A stretch of DNA of 64,000 nucleotides, from NCBI GenBank assembly GCA_017857815.1, contig JAFMCL010000003.1, forward strand, positions 44,472 through 108,471, read 5' to 3'. Source of the stretch: Flavobacteriaceae bacterium. GTDB taxonomy: Bacteria; Bacteroidota; Bacteroidia; Flavobacteriales; Flavobacteriaceae. A program made the translations under genes and the position numbers. Positions 27,515-38,600 of the stretch are shown here, piece by piece; the stretch's first letter is position 1; each line of letters starts with the position of its first letter. The notes beneath the pieces are model-generated. The model was not told the DNA's origin. It was given only the letters and a program-made list of their open reading frames with translations, and made no database searches.

Positions 27515-27624
27515 AGATTAAGGCACAGCTTGATATTTTTTTAAAAGAAATAAAACTCACAAATACTTTAATCGGGATTACACACATCTGAGATGAAGTG
27601 AAAATTTAGTCTTAAATTGTGGCG

Positions 27625-28026
27625 ATGAAAAATATCGATCATATTGGGATTGCAGTTAAGGATATCGAAAAGTCTATTCTCCTTTTTGAGAAGTTATTAA
27701 ACACCACTTGCTATAAAATTGAGGAAGTTAAAGACCAAGGTGTAAAAACTTCATTTTTTAAAACTGGAGATCAAAAAATAGAATTGATAGCTTCCCTAGG
27801 AAACCAAAGTCCTATCAAAAGCTTTTTAGAAAAAAAGGGAGAGGGATTACATCACATTGCATTTGAAGTAGCCGATATAAAATCAGAAGTTGAAAGACTT
27901 AAATCCGAGGGGTTCGTTCCTATTGACGAAATCCCTAAAAAAGGAGCAGATAATAAAATGGTTGTTTTCCTTCAGCCTAAAACCACAGATGGAGTTTTGA
28001 TTGAGCTGTGCCAAGAAATAAAATGA
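27625..28026 (+). CDS. mce: Methylmalonyl-CoA epimerase
   Basis: A 133-residue VOC-fold enzyme interconverting (R)- and (S)-methylmalonyl-CoA. MKNIDHIGIAVKDI at the N-terminus and GEGLHHIAFEVADI in the second half give the metal-binding His residues, with Glu in LIELCQ near the end. The ATG at 27625 fits the family start better than the GTG two codons upstream. The stop overlaps the meaB start as ATGA. With MeaB and the converging mutase genes it completes the propionyl-CoA/succinyl-CoA branch. Confidence 0.94.
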   Translation: MKNIDHIGIAVKDIEKSILLFEKLLNTTCYKIEEVKDQGVKTSFFKTGDQKIELIASLGNQSPIKSFLEKKGEGLHHIAFEVADIKSEVERLKSEGFVPIDEIPKKGADNKMVVFLQPKTTDGVLIELCQEIK

Positions 28027-29039
28027 TAATGCATTCAGGAAAACAAAATTTCGATCTGAATCAATATATAAAAGGGATTCTTTCGGGAGATCGAGCGACA
28101 CTCAGCAGAGCGATCACATTGAGAGAAAGCACTCTTTCCGAGCACAAACTTCTATCTGAAAAACTTCTTAAATCACTTATAAAGCATACAGGAAATTCAA
28201 TAAGAATAGGAGTCACAGGCATTCCGGGTGCAGGAAAAAGCACATTTATTGATGTCTTTGGATCTTATTTAATTGAAAAATTTAATAAAAAAGTTGCAGT
28301 TCTGGCTGTCGATCCGAGCAGTAATGAAAATCAGGGAAGCATATTGGGTGATAAAACCAGAATGGAGCGCTTAAGCCGTCAAAAGAGTGCCTTTATACGC
28401 CCCTCTCCCAACAAAACTATTTTGGGAGGTGTCAATCAGTATACAAGAGAGAGCATGTTGTTTTGTGAAGCGGCAGGTTATGATATTATTCTAATCGAAA
28501 CAGTTGGAGTGGGTCAATCAGAGGCTAAAGTCCACGATATGGTCGATTTTCTTATGATGCTTCAAATTGTCGGAGGGGGCGATGATTTACAGGCAATCAA
28601 AAAAGGGATTTATGAAAAGATTGATTTGATATTAATTCACAAAGCGGATCAAAATAATAAAATCGAAGCTGAAATAGAAAAGGTAAATTTCTTTAAAAAC
28701 TTTGCACTATTCCCCAAACGCGATTCTGGTTGGCATCCTAGGGCTCAAACCTGTTCTTCAATTGAAAAAACCGGGATTAGTGAGGTTTGGAATACGATCG
28801 CGGAGTTTGAAAAAATTACAAGGGAAAATGATTCTTTTTTTAAAAACAGAAAATCTCAAAATTCGGTCTGGTTTCACCATTTGGTGGCAAATAAAATTCA
28901 AGACTTTATAACCAATCAATCGGATCTTAAAATTGAAATAAAAAATCTTCAGAAACGAATTCAAAATGATGAAATCAATTCCATAGAGGCTTCAGAAAGA
29001 ATCACTGAGACATTGAAGAAAATTTTCGGACAAGTATGA
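28023..29039 (+). CDS. meaB: Methylmalonyl-CoA mutase-associated GTPase MeaB
   Basis: A 338-residue G3E GTPase of the MeaB/ArgK group that loads and protects adenosylcobalamin in methylmalonyl-CoA mutase. The Walker A motif is GIPGAGKST, followed by AVDPSSNENQGSILGDKTRM, ETVGVGQSE and a HKAD specificity motif. The start is taken as the ATG at 28023, giving a 4-base ATGA overlap with the epimerase gene; an ATG two codons later is possible. Its stop codon directly abuts the stop of mutB on the other strand. Confidence 0.94.
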   Translation: MIMHSGKQNFDLNQYIKGILSGDRATLSRAITLRESTLSEHKLLSEKLLKSLIKHTGNSIRIGVTGIPGAGKSTFIDVFGSYLIEKFNKKVAVLAVDPSSNENQGSILGDKTRMERLSRQKSAFIRPSPNKTILGGVNQYTRESMLFCEAAGYDIILIETVGVGQSEAKVHDMVDFLMMLQIVGGGDDLQAIKKGIYEKIDLILIHKADQNNKIEAEIEKVNFFKNFALFPKRDSGWHPRAQTCSSIEKTGISEVWNTIAEFEKITRENDSFFKNRKSQNSVWFHHLVANKIQDFITNQSDLKIEIKNLQKRIQNDEINSIEASERITETLKKIFGQV

Positions 29040-31139
29040 TTAATTAGAATACTTTTCCAATAGAAGATTTAATATTTCAATTGCAGCTTTGCTGATTTTT
29101 GTTCCTGGACCATAGATTCCCAAAACCCCAGATTTGATTAAAAACTCGTGATCTTGAACAGGTATCACACCACCAACAATTACCGAAATATCTTCTCTTT
29201 TGTATTGTGCGAGTGCATTTATCAATTGAGGCACAAGTGTTTTGTGTCCTGCCGCTAAAGACGATACTCCTAGGACATGTATATCATTTTCGACCGCTTG
29301 CTTGGCAGCTTCTTTAGGGGTTTGAAAAAGAGGGCCTATGTCAACGTCAAAGCCAAGATCCGCATAGGCTGAAGCGATTACTTTCGCCCCTCGGTCATGA
29401 CCATCCTGCCCCATTTTAGCAATCATAATTCTAGGGTTCCTACCGAATTTCTTTTCAAAAACTGATATGAGTTCTCTTGCTTCTTTAAAAAATGGATCGT
29501 CTTTCACTGCTTTTGAATAAACTCCCGTAAAGGGTTGATTTTTTGCTTGATACCTTCCAAAAACTTCTTCCATGGCATTACTGATTTCTCCAAGGGTAGC
29601 TCTTTTTCTGGCTGCATCTATCGATAAAGCTAATAAATTCTCATCGGGGGTAGCCTCAGTTTCACTCATTTTTCTAAAAGCAGCATTTTTCAAACGAGTT
29701 AAGGATTCTTGAACTACAGTTTCGTTACGGTTTTGCTTAACAGACTTTAACCTCTCTAACTGTTGTTTGGTCACTTTTATATTGTCTACTTCTAAAAAAT
29801 CCAAATCTTCTTCTACTTCAAGCTCATAGCTATTTAGACCAATGATATGATCCTGTCCACTATCAATTCTCGCTTGTTTAATTGCGGCAGCCTGTTCTAT
29901 TCTCATTTTGGGAATTCCAGCCTCTATAGCCTTGGCCATGCCACCATAAGTCTCAATTTCTTGAATTAAAGACCAGGCTTCGTTTGCGATTGTATTTGTA
30001 AGATTTTCGACGAACTCGCTTCCACCCCAAGGGTCGACAGTATTGGTTAGATGGGCTTCTTCTTGTAAAAACAATTGATTGTTTCTTGCAATTCTGGAGG
30101 AAAAATCTGTGGGGAGTGCGATGGCTTCATCCAACGCGTTGGTGTGCAAGCTTTGTGTCCCTCCAAAGACAGCTGCCATTGCTGCAATGTTTGTCCTGGT
30201 AACATTATTAAAAGGATCTTGTACTGTTAAACTCCATCCACTGGTTTGGCAATGAGCTCGTAAGGCTAAAGATTTATTTATTTTTGGATCAAACTCTTTC
30301 ATCATCTTCGCCCATAACAATCTGCCTGCTCGCATTTTAGCAATTTCTCTAAAATGATTCATACCGATTCCCCAAAAAAATGAAAGTCGAGGAGCAAAAT
30401 CGTCTATTTTAAGTCCAGCCGCCAATCCTGTTTTAACATATTCAATTCCGTCCGCGAGGGTATATGCCAATTCTATTTCAGAAGTAGCTCCCGCTTCTTG
30501 CATGTGATAGCCTGAAATGCTTATGCTATTGTATTTTGGCATCTGTTGACATGTAAATTGCATAATGTCAGACACAATTTGTAAGGACGGTTTGGGCGGA
30601 TAGATATAGGTATTTCGAACCATGAATTCCTTAAGAATATCATTTTGAATGGTTCCACTAAGATTTTCTATACTTACCCCCTGCTCTTCCGCGGCAACGA
30701 TATAAAACGCCATAATGGGCAAAACAGCTCCATTCATGGTCATTGAAACAGACATCTTGTCGAGTGGAATTCCATCAAACAATCGCTTCATGTCTTCAAC
30801 AGTATCGATTGCCACACCGGCTTTCCCCACATCTCCCTTGACACGAGGATGATCACTGTCATATCCTCTGTGAGTGGGTAAGTCAAACGCTACAGAAAGG
30901 CCATTTTGTCCCATGGCTAAGTTTTTTCGATAAAAAGCATTGCTATCTTCAGCCGTTGAAAATCCAGCGTATTGACGAATGGTCCATGGACGATTTAGAT
31001 ACATTGTGGTATAGGGACCTCTTAGAAATGGTGGAACCCCTGAAAAAAATTCAGAATGAGAATGCTCTGATTCAGTACTTAAATCTTCTTCTAATCTCGT
31101 AATTTTTAAGTGATCGAATACTTTTCTACTGTTTGCCAT
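29040..31139 (-). CDS. mutB: Methylmalonyl-CoA mutase large (catalytic) subunit
   Basis: A 699-residue adenosylcobalamin-dependent mutase converting methylmalonyl-CoA and succinyl-CoA. The N-terminal barrel has [19 protein letters not shown] and [12 protein letters not shown]. The C-terminal cobalamin domain has the lower-ligand motif Asp-x-His-x-x-Gly in [13 protein letters not shown] and the [10 protein letters not shown] block. Length and domain order match the family. It overlaps the small-subunit gene by 14 bases and converges with meaB with no base between stop codons. Confidence 0.96.
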   Translation of the reverse strand: MANSRKVFDHLKITRLEEDLSTESEHSHSEFFSGVPPFLRGPYTTMYLNRPWTIRQYAGFSTAEDSNAFYRKNLAMGQNGLSVAFDLPTHRGYDSDHPRVKGDVGKAGVAIDTVEDMKRLFDGIPLDKMSVSMTMNGAVLPIMAFYIVAAEEQGVSIENLSGTIQNDILKEFMVRNTYIYPPKPSLQIVSDIMQFTCQQMPKYNSISISGYHMQEAGATSEIELAYTLADGIEYVKTGLAAGLKIDDFAPRLSFFWGIGMNHFREIAKMRAGRLLWAKMMKEFDPKINKSLALRAHCQTSGWSLTVQDPFNNVTRTNIAAMAAVFGGTQSLHTNALDEAIALPTDFSSRIARNNQLFLQEEAHLTNTVDPWGGSEFVENLTNTIANEAWSLIQEIETYGGMAKAIEAGIPKMRIEQAAAIKQARIDSGQDHIIGLNSYELEVEEDLDFLEVDNIKVTKQQLERLKSVKQNRNETVVQESLTRLKNAAFRKMSETEATPDENLLALSIDAARKRATLGEISNAMEEVFGRYQAKNQPFTGVYSKAVKDDPFFKEARELISVFEKKFGRNPRIMIAKMGQDGHDRGAKVIASAYADLGFDVDIGPLFQTPKEAAKQAVENDIHVLGVSSLAAGHKTLVPQLINALAQYKREDISVIVGGVIPVQDHEFLIKSGVLGIYGPGTKISKAAIEILNLLLEKYSN

Positions 31140-32499
31140 CTTCGATTCTTTTTAATTCATTCTTCTCTGACAAACGTTTTTCTATAATGGGTCGAATGGA
31201 GGTTGAGTTATGATTTATTGACTTAAACAATAAATCAGCGATGGGAACTTCGCTCAAATTTTGATATTTATTGGTTCCAACCAGAATTCGAGAGCCTTGG
31301 TCAAATGCTTTTTGTTCTTCCTGTTCACTAATTAAAATTCTTTCTTGAACATAGCCTGTTTCTAAACATTTAATAAAACCACCTAGGCGTTCTATATCTT
31401 TAAATATCTCCAAAATATTCTCACTCAAATCATTTACCAATTGTTCAATAAAATAAGCGCCTTTTGCGGGATTCTCCAATTTATCAAAACAACTTTCATG
31501 TTTAAGTATCAACAACTGATTTCTTGCGATTCGGTTGCCAAAATCATTTGATGGATTAAAAACCTCATCATACGGTAAATTATTCACAACGTTCGCTCCC
31601 CCGATTATTGCAGCCATAGCAGCGGTTGAAGATCGTAACATGTTTAAATTAAAGTCAAATAAAGTCATGTTCCTTTTTGAAGGTTGCGCAATAATTTCAC
31701 AAGGAATGTCATTGCCATATTCAGAAGAAACTAAGCTCCACATAGATCTAAGTGCATGAATTTTTGCGATTTCAAAAAAATAATTTTCTCCAATTGAAAC
31801 TTCAAAACAAACCTTATCAGGTTGGATACCTTCATTGCTGAGTATCAATAAATATTCATTGGCTTGTGCCAAACAGAATGCAATTTCCTCAGCAATGGTA
31901 GCTCCAGCATTTTGAAAAACAACACCCGCAACTTTGAAAGATTTTGAGTTTGAATCAACATAAAACTTTAACCAATCTTGTAAATCATTTTCCTTTGTTT
32001 TTTTCCAATTTCCAGACTTTATTAAATCATGAATTGGATCAAAAATTAGCCAGAGTGATGCTCCATTTTTATCACAAACAGAAATTAGACCTTCTAAATT
32101 AGAAGGGCTTGGGAGCTCAGAAAAAACAATCTCAATTCTTTTTGACTTACATTTCACGCCTTTAAGAAGCGTCGCAAGGTCGATCTCCTTTTTATCGAAA
32201 AAAGTTAAAGCATCAACACCTCCTTTTAAAGCTTTATTTAAGAACAACAAACACGCTTCTTGCGTTCCGGCAACTATAATCTGACCTACAAGCCATCTAG
32301 AAGGAAAGTTATTGCTTAAAGAAACTTTTGAATCAAGGTTTTCTTTGTGATAAATAGGCTTTACAACAACCCCTTGCTCAACCCTGTCTTGAAGCGAAGT
32401 ATCAGCTGCTATTTTGCTGATTTCTTTTCCAACAGTACCCGCTGAATTCCATTGATTAGATTCTAAAAACGAAACGAATAAATTTTCTTTTTGACTCAT
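31126..32499 (-). CDS. mutA: Methylmalonyl-CoA mutase small subunit
   Basis: A 457-residue paralog of the catalytic subunit that lacks the cobalamin motif, as expected for the small subunit of the heterodimer. Barrel blocks include [10 protein letters not shown] at the C-terminus, [22 protein letters not shown] near 315 and [15 protein letters not shown]. It leads the leftward mutAB unit; its promoter should lie in 32500-32653, which it shares with the divergent zinc-ribbon gene. No cobalamin riboswitch was recognised there. Confidence 0.93.
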   Translation of the reverse strand: MSQKENLFVSFLESNQWNSAGTVGKEISKIAADTSLQDRVEQGVVVKPIYHKENLDSKVSLSNNFPSRWLVGQIIVAGTQEACLLFLNKALKGGVDALTFFDKKEIDLATLLKGVKCKSKRIEIVFSELPSPSNLEGLISVCDKNGASLWLIFDPIHDLIKSGNWKKTKENDLQDWLKFYVDSNSKSFKVAGVVFQNAGATIAEEIAFCLAQANEYLLILSNEGIQPDKVCFEVSIGENYFFEIAKIHALRSMWSLVSSEYGNDIPCEIIAQPSKRNMTLFDFNLNMLRSSTAAMAAIIGGANVVNNLPYDEVFNPSNDFGNRIARNQLLILKHESCFDKLENPAKGAYFIEQLVNDLSENILEIFKDIERLGGFIKCLETGYVQERILISEQEEQKAFDQGSRILVGTNKYQNLSEVPIADLLFKSINHNSTSIRPIIEKRLSEKNELKRIEDGKQ

Positions 32500-32653
32500 G
32501 TGTAACTATAAGGACGGAAAGTTAATTCAAATAGTAATAAACTAAATTTAATAAACACCGAGATTTGAAGTCTATAAAATTAAATCATTTAAAAAAACTA
32601 TGCGCAAAGAACTCAATATTTTGTAATTCTTATTAACTTTAAAAAAAAACAAA

Positions 32654-32845
32654 ATGGCTACATACGAATGTAAATCTTGTGGAATGGCAGTTAACGCTAG
32701 CTGTGCTAAATGCGACACCCCTCTAGTTGATGGTTTTTTAACGTTAGAGGACGGAACCAAAGTTCAAGTTTCTAGATGTCCTGACTGTGAAGGTAAAATC
32801 AAATCACCTTCTTGTTGTGGTGTTGAAATGTTTTGTGACATTTAG
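32654..32845 (+). CDS. 63-residue zinc-ribbon-like miniprotein
   Basis: A short cysteine-rich protein: YECKSCG, SCAKC, RCPDC and SPSCCGVEMFC give ten Cys in 63 residues. The two CxxC pairs at the N-terminus and CxxC in the middle fit one or two zinc ribbons; the terminal CCGVEMFC resembles a redox or metal site. The AT-rich leader and lone placement between divergent mutA and the DUF2911 gene suggest its own transcript. Function is unknown; metal binding is inferred. Confidence 0.8.
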   Translation: MATYECKSCGMAVNASCAKCDTPLVDGFLTLEDGTKVQVSRCPDCEGKIKSPSCCGVEMFCDI

Positions 32846-32897
32846 GAATTAAACTATTTGAAATATCTAAAGTCTAATACATAATTAAAAAAATCAA

Positions 32898-33428
32898 ATG
32901 AAAAAATTTATTTTTATTCTGTTAGTTGCTTTTGCCTCAATGACACAAGCTCAAAATTTTAAAGGGCTTGACAAAAGTCCACTGGACAGGTCGACTTATC
33001 CAGCTTCCAACAAAATAACCGAGAAAGCTGTTATTCTCTATTATAGCCGACCTCAATTGAGAGGGAGGGCTTTAGAGGATATCGTCACACCTGATCAGAT
33101 TTGGAGAACGGGTGCAAATGAATCTACGGAGATTATTTTTAACAAATCTGTTAAAATTGGAGCAACTGTTATTCAACCAGGAACTTATTCTTTGTATTCA
33201 ATTCCTTCTGAAGGCAGTATTACAGTTATTATCAACACTGCAAAAAACACTTGGGGTGCCTATAACTATAACAAAGATAATGATGTCGTAAGAATCAATT
33301 TGGCTGTTCAGTCTGGTGATGAAGAACTTGAAGCTTTTTCAATGGTGTTTACAGGTGAAAAAAACAATGCAAAGCTTCACATGGGCTGGGGTAATGCTCG
33401 AGTGGAGATGCCTTTTACTATTCTCTAA
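32898..33428 (+). CDS. DUF2911 domain exported protein
   Basis: A 176-residue exported protein with a signal peptide ending TQAQN. The DUF2911 domain fills the rest: ILYYSRPQLRGRALEDIV, IWRTGANESTEIIF and PGTYSLYSIPSEG are the family blocks. The family is widespread in Bacteroidota and has no known activity. A strong terminator follows at 33450-33478. A second DUF2911 protein with a C-terminal extension is encoded at 46211-47050. Confidence 0.9.
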   Translation: MKKFIFILLVAFASMTQAQNFKGLDKSPLDRSTYPASNKITEKAVILYYSRPQLRGRALEDIVTPDQIWRTGANESTEIIFNKSVKIGATVIQPGTYSLYSIPSEGSITVIINTAKNTWGAYNYNKDNDVVRINLAVQSGDEELEAFSMVFTGEKNNAKLHMGWGNARVEMPFTIL

Positions 33429-33449
33429 TCTTATTCTTTTATAAAGAAG

Positions 33450-33478
33450 AAACCTCTTCATTTGAAGGGGTTTTTTTT
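33450..33478 (+). terminator. Rho-independent terminator
   Basis: AAACCTCTTC and GAAGGGGTTT form a ten-base stem with one T-G wobble and a four-base loop, followed by a run of T. It ends the DUF2911 transcript. Confidence 0.85.
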
Positions 33479-33509
33479 ATCTTTATCTTTTAATTTTAAT
33501 TGACCAACA

Positions 33510-34739
33510 ATGGGCTTTAATTTCTATGATTTATATTTAAGAGCTGGTTTATCTGATCCAATTGCAAAATCATTAGATTCGATTACCTCCTCTTTTATCG
33601 TTCTTGCACTTGCTTTTATTGTCACCCTAATTTTCAAAAAAGCATTACTTGTTTTTTTTAATCAAATTTCAAAAAGAACCAAATCTAATTTTGATGATTA
33701 CTTAATAAAAAATAAAGTTCCAGCATCGCTCTCTTACTTTCCCGGATTGTTTGTTTTGATTTGGTTTTTACCAAATACCCTAGAAAACTTTTCAGTGCTT
33801 AAGAATCCAGTCTCTGTTGTTTTAGACGTTATCGGAGCGCTCCTGACGATCGGTATTATTAGAAAGTTATTAAATAGCTTAAAAGACTTTTTAAAAATAT
33901 TACCTACATTTAAAGACAAACCTATAGACAGCTACATTCAAGTCTTTATGATATTTGTTTGGTTTGTTGGAATCATCACAATTCTCTCTTTGCTGTCTGG
34001 AAAAGACATAAGTGCCTTTTTAACTACTCTGGGAGCGATGTCCGCAATAATTTTGCTCATTTTCAAGGATACCATCATGGGTTTTGTTGCCAGCATTCAA
34101 GTAACGATCAACGACACTGTCAGAATTGGAGATTGGATCACCATGAAAAGCTGTGATGCAGATGGTGACGTTATTGAAATCAATCTTTCTACCGTAAAAG
34201 TTCAGAATTTCGATAAAACCATTACGACTATTCCAACCTACAAACTAGTTTCTGACTCTTTCATAAACTGGAGAGGGATGAGTGAAGCTGGAGGTAGGCG
34301 GATTAAACGATCGATTCAGGTTAAGGTGTCAAGCATAAAATTCATAGATGAAAACTCAATAAGTAAGTATGCTAAGATTCAAAGAATCTCTGATTATGTA
34401 TCACAAAAATCAAAAGAAATCAAAGATGACAATTCCAAAAAAGGAATTGATAAATCTTTAATGGTTAATGGAAGGAACATGACCAACTTAGGTCTCTTTA
34501 GACGTTACGCCCTCGCTTATCTAGAAACACATCCTGAAATCAATCAAGACATGACCGTAATGGTGCGTCAACTGGCTCCAACTCCACAAGGAATCCCTAT
34601 TGAAATTTACGTTTTTATCAAGGATAAAGTTTGGCTTAATTATGAACAGATTGTCTCTGGTATTTTCGATCATCTCCTTGCATCACTCTCTTATTTTGAG
34701 TTAGAATCTTTTGAGCTTTTTGCTGATAAAAAAGTTTGA
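33510..34739 (+). CDS. MscS-family mechanosensitive channel (YbdG-like)
   Basis: A 409-residue inner-membrane protein with about five hydrophobic segments, then the MscS pore and beta domain: AILLIFKDTIMGFVASIQVTI, VRIGDWITM, GDVIEINLSTVKVQNFDKTITTIPT and FINWRGMSEAGGRRIKRSI. The insertion around 275-315 and the length match the YbdG type rather than short MscS. It releases solutes under hypo-osmotic stress. It begins 32 bases after the terminator, so it has its own promoter. Confidence 0.92.
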   Translation: MGFNFYDLYLRAGLSDPIAKSLDSITSSFIVLALAFIVTLIFKKALLVFFNQISKRTKSNFDDYLIKNKVPASLSYFPGLFVLIWFLPNTLENFSVLKNPVSVVLDVIGALLTIGIIRKLLNSLKDFLKILPTFKDKPIDSYIQVFMIFVWFVGIITILSLLSGKDISAFLTTLGAMSAIILLIFKDTIMGFVASIQVTINDTVRIGDWITMKSCDADGDVIEINLSTVKVQNFDKTITTIPTYKLVSDSFINWRGMSEAGGRRIKRSIQVKVSSIKFIDENSISKYAKIQRISDYVSQKSKEIKDDNSKKGIDKSLMVNGRNMTNLGLFRRYALAYLETHPEINQDMTVMVRQLAPTPQGIPIEIYVFIKDKVWLNYEQIVSGIFDHLLASLSYFELESFELFADKKV

Positions 34740-34788
34740 GTTTTAAAATAATCATTCTTTAAATTATTTATATTTACAAAAAAATAAT

Positions 34789-35211
34789 ATGTCAATTGAA
34801 GACCTGTATACCCCAAGCTTTAAAAACCGAAACCGTGGTCATTTCGCATCAATTGTTAAAATTGCTTTAGCAGATGGTATCATTACGAAAGAGGAAAAAG
34901 CTTTCATCGACCGATTGGCAATTTATTTAGAGATCGAACCAGAAATGGCAGATAAAATAATGAAATCTCCTGAGGATTATAAAATCAGCCCTCCTTCTGA
35001 TGAAAAATCGAGGCTAGAACGTCTTTATGATATTGGACGCATGGTCTATGCTGACTACATCGCTGATGACGAAGAAAAAATGCTGATGAAGCGAATGGTT
35101 ATTGGACTTGGATTTGAAATTGAAAGTGTAGAAACTGTTGTGAACCACGCATTAGACCTTATAGAAGAAGGTTTAGATCAGGACGATTTTGTAGAAAGGT
35201 TTAATATTTAA
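34789..35211 (+). CDS. TerB-like acidic helical protein
   Basis: A 140-residue cytoplasmic, all-helical protein. IVKIALADGIITKEEKAFIDRLA and the repeated pattern YADYIADDEEKMLMKRMV match the TerB-like (tellurite-resistance type) fold, whose acidic loops bind metal. There is no other ter gene nearby. Its last 11 bases overlap the end of the convergent DUF6174 gene. The exact role is unknown. Confidence 0.85.
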   Translation: MSIEDLYTPSFKNRNRGHFASIVKIALADGIITKEEKAFIDRLAIYLEIEPEMADKIMKSPEDYKISPPSDEKSRLERLYDIGRMVYADYIADDEEKMLMKRMVIGLGFEIESVETVVNHALDLIEEGLDQDDFVERFNI

Positions 35212-35635
35212 AATCACTTAATGTATAGGTGATTTCATCATCAGCTATTTGTTCCACAGGATCAAGAGCGATGCGGGTGGGAAAACCATATTGTTCGTCA
35301 TAGCTTACTCCAAAAAAACTTGGATTACTTTTAGCTTTCATTTCAATAAAATCAAAAAAATCATTGATCGTCCTGAAGTCGTAATGCACTTCGGGATTGT
35401 AGCTCTCCCCGTTAATTGAAACGATCGTTCCGTTTACAACACGAACTTCCTTCGGAAGTAAATATTCCTCAGTACAATAGCACGAAATCGACTGAGTAAA
35501 GTAGTAATCGCTTATGTCTAATTCCTCCCACTTAGTAAAATTAGTTTCAAAATCTGTTTGAGAAACTTGAGCGTTATCCTCATTGCAAGCAATTAGAAAG
35601 ATAGCAAATAATAAAAAAACATTATTGATTTTCAT
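35201..35635 (-). CDS. DUF6174 lipoprotein
   Basis: A 144-residue lipoprotein (lipobox LIAC, Cys17). ISCYCTEEYLLP, VVNGTIVSING, TINDFFDFIEMKA and VSYDEQYGFPTRIALDP match the DUF6174 pattern found on bacterial envelope proteins. Function unknown. It overlaps the convergent TerB-like gene by 11 bases at the 3' ends and lies between it and ccsBA. Confidence 0.82.
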   Translation of the reverse strand: MKINNVFLLFAIFLIACNEDNAQVSQTDFETNFTKWEELDISDYYFTQSISCYCTEEYLLPKEVRVVNGTIVSINGESYNPEVHYDFRTINDFFDFIEMKAKSNPSFFGVSYDEQYGFPTRIALDPVEQIADDEITYTLSDFKY

Positions 35636-35677
35636 AATTCGATTTTAACTCTCTGATGACAAATTTAATGCCAGTAT

Positions 35678-38600
35678 TTATTTTTTATAGAACTTATTGA
35701 AACGCCCGTAGGATAGAATCCCAAGTATAGAGATGATTGCAAGGGCATAATACACGAAATTAGGAGTGATGATTTTATCGCCACTTGCATAAGAATGAAG
35801 TCCAACCAAGTAGAAATTAACACCGAAATAAGTCATCAGAATACTTGCAAAAGCAATAATACTCATAAAGTTAAAAGTCCAATTACTCCGTAATCCAGGA
35901 ACCAAGCGCATGTGAATTACAAATGCGTAAACCATGATACTGATAAGTGCCCAGGTTTCTTTTGGATCCCAACCCCAATATCTCCCCCAACTTTCATTGG
36001 CCCACATGCCTCCTAGAAAATTCCCAATGGTAAGCATAATTAAACCAACGGTTATTGATAATTCATTGATTATTGTGAGTTCTTTTATATTCAATTCAAT
36101 TTTTTCTTTATTCTTTTTATTGGTCAACAGCATTAACAACAAAGTCACCACGCCTATGATCATTCCGAGTGCAAAAGGTCCATAGCTCCCAACAATAACA
36201 GCAACGTGTATCATGAGCCAATAACTGTCCAAAACAGGCTGTAAATTTGCAATGGCGGGGTCCATCCAGTTCCAATGTGCAATCATTAAAATCATGGAAG
36301 AAACAAAAGCTGTTGAAGCCAATGTTAAGTCAGATTTTCTTCCAAAAATTAACCCAAAAAACAAAGTTGCCCAAGCTACATAAATCATTGATTCATAGGC
36401 ATCACTCCAAGGCGCATGCCCTGAAATAAACCACCTTGCGATCAAGCCTGCTGTGTGGAGGATAAAAAGGAAAAGAATTATATATTTTAAAAAAGCTATT
36501 AAATACTTTAGTGCTTTATTGTTTTTAAATATTTGAATTAAAAGAACAACAAACAAAAGCATGCCAGCATAGAGATACCAGCTGAAAAGCTTCTTAAATA
36601 TGTCGTATTTATTGTAGGTGATTTCAGCATCTATTCTTTTGGCTGAAGGCAACACCTGCTTGCCGAATTTTCTTTGAAAGCCTTCTATACTTTCTAACAA
36701 ACCATTAGATTGCTTATAGTCCCCTCCGGTTTTAGCCAACCTAAGGGCGTTGAAATACAAAGGTAATATGTTATAGACATAAAGTGAATCCTTTCCTTTG
36801 AAACTCGAATCTTTTAATTCTGGATAAGAAACCCATTTGTTAGAGGGTTCATTGGGAATTGGGAAAATTCTTAAAACCTTTCCTTCCAATGCTGAATACA
36901 ACAAATTGACCCTTCGGTCTACTTCAATAAAGTCTTTTTGGAATTGATTCGGAACTGCAGCGCGATAAGCATTTTCTAATTGAGAAGATATTTTATAATT
37001 CCCTTGGTCATCAAAAAACGAAACCAAAGAAGCCTTTTTTTGCTTCGAATCTACTCCAAGAATTCTTCTTAAACTATCATTGCCTCTTTTTAGATAAATA
37101 ATTGGGATGTTATACCAAACCGCAGGGTTTTCAATCATTGACATCATCACCTGATCGGCATTAAGTTCGCCATATTTGTCACTCTTACTTACTTTCCTCA
37201 ACAACTCTGAAGAAAAAGTGTTTGCTGGCTTCATCCTTCCCCCAAGGTCTTGGATCACAAGACGACCAAATTTTCGCGCATGTTCTTTTGAAACTACATT
37301 TGTATTAACTACTGAGTCAAAATTAAATACGGGACGCGTAGTGTGTCCATGAGATTGTCCATTAGCAAAGGAAACACCAAACAACAACAGCATCAATGTT
37401 AAACTTTTCTTTTTTTGCTTTAACTTTTCAAGCTTTACAGATAAATCTTTAAATCGAGTTTTACCTATAAAAAAGATTCCCATCATACTTATATACAATA
37501 AAATATAACCAGCATAGGTAATATTCGTTCCCCAAAAATCATGATTTACCGAAAGTACCGTTCCGCGTTCGTCGGGGTCAAATGATGCTTGAAAAAAACG
37601 AAATCCTTGATGATCTAATACGTGATTCATATAAATCTCATATTCAAAGGGGTCTTTGTCCTCTACTGTAATCTCACTCTTAAATGAAGAATAGCTTTTT
37701 TCTGTACCAGGATATTTTTCTGCAATAAAATCATTCAATCTAATTGAAAAAGGCAATTGTTTTCTTAGAGAACCATATTTTAAATAAAAATCCAATCCCC
37801 CTAGAGTTATTTTCTTCATGTTATTAGAGATTCCTTTGCCTCCAAGAATCGTAATTGAATCAGATTGGTTTCCTGCAATTATGTTTAATCTTAGTGCATC
37901 TTCCGCTTGCTTTGTTTCTTCTGAAATTTTAACCCATTCAAATTGTCCTCTTAATGGCGGATCTGGAATTACAAATTGGAAATTGGCTAGATTATATAAC
38001 GATCTCAATTGGAGTGACTGTTCAATTAATTCTTCAACATTTCCTGTTTGTTGATCGGCCATTCTCATGTAACTCCCCTCGAAAGGTGATGTTATGTAAT
38101 GGAGTCCGCCTTCTGATCGCAGATTTATTGCGCCGGCAATAGGGTTGTTAAGAGTAAACAGAATGTTATGAATACTTGCAACCTCGCCTTCCTTTAAATA
38201 ATGGTCATGACGCGAACCATCTCCCGATTCAACAATCTTTATGTATCGGTCTCCACTGTCGTTCAGGACCAGTTGTTCTTCAACATCCTCAGTATAGTTG
38301 AGATAATTTATAGAAAATGGAATTCCATTAAACTGATTCTCCCAACTGAAATCATTGTTGACATGCTCAGAAAACAAAAAGTCTTTTTCGAGTGTTTTAC
38401 GCTGTGCAATACCATCAATCTCTCCTTCAACAAAGACTGTTAAATAAGTTTTATCTGTTAGAAAAGTGTTCTCAGTTGCTCCCTCTCTGATCGGCATTAC
38501 GCCTTCATAACCAAAATATCTTGTAATAAATGCTCCGAAAATGATCAAAATAAAAGAAAGGTGAAGCATTAAAACCGCCCATTTTTCTTTTCTAAATAAT

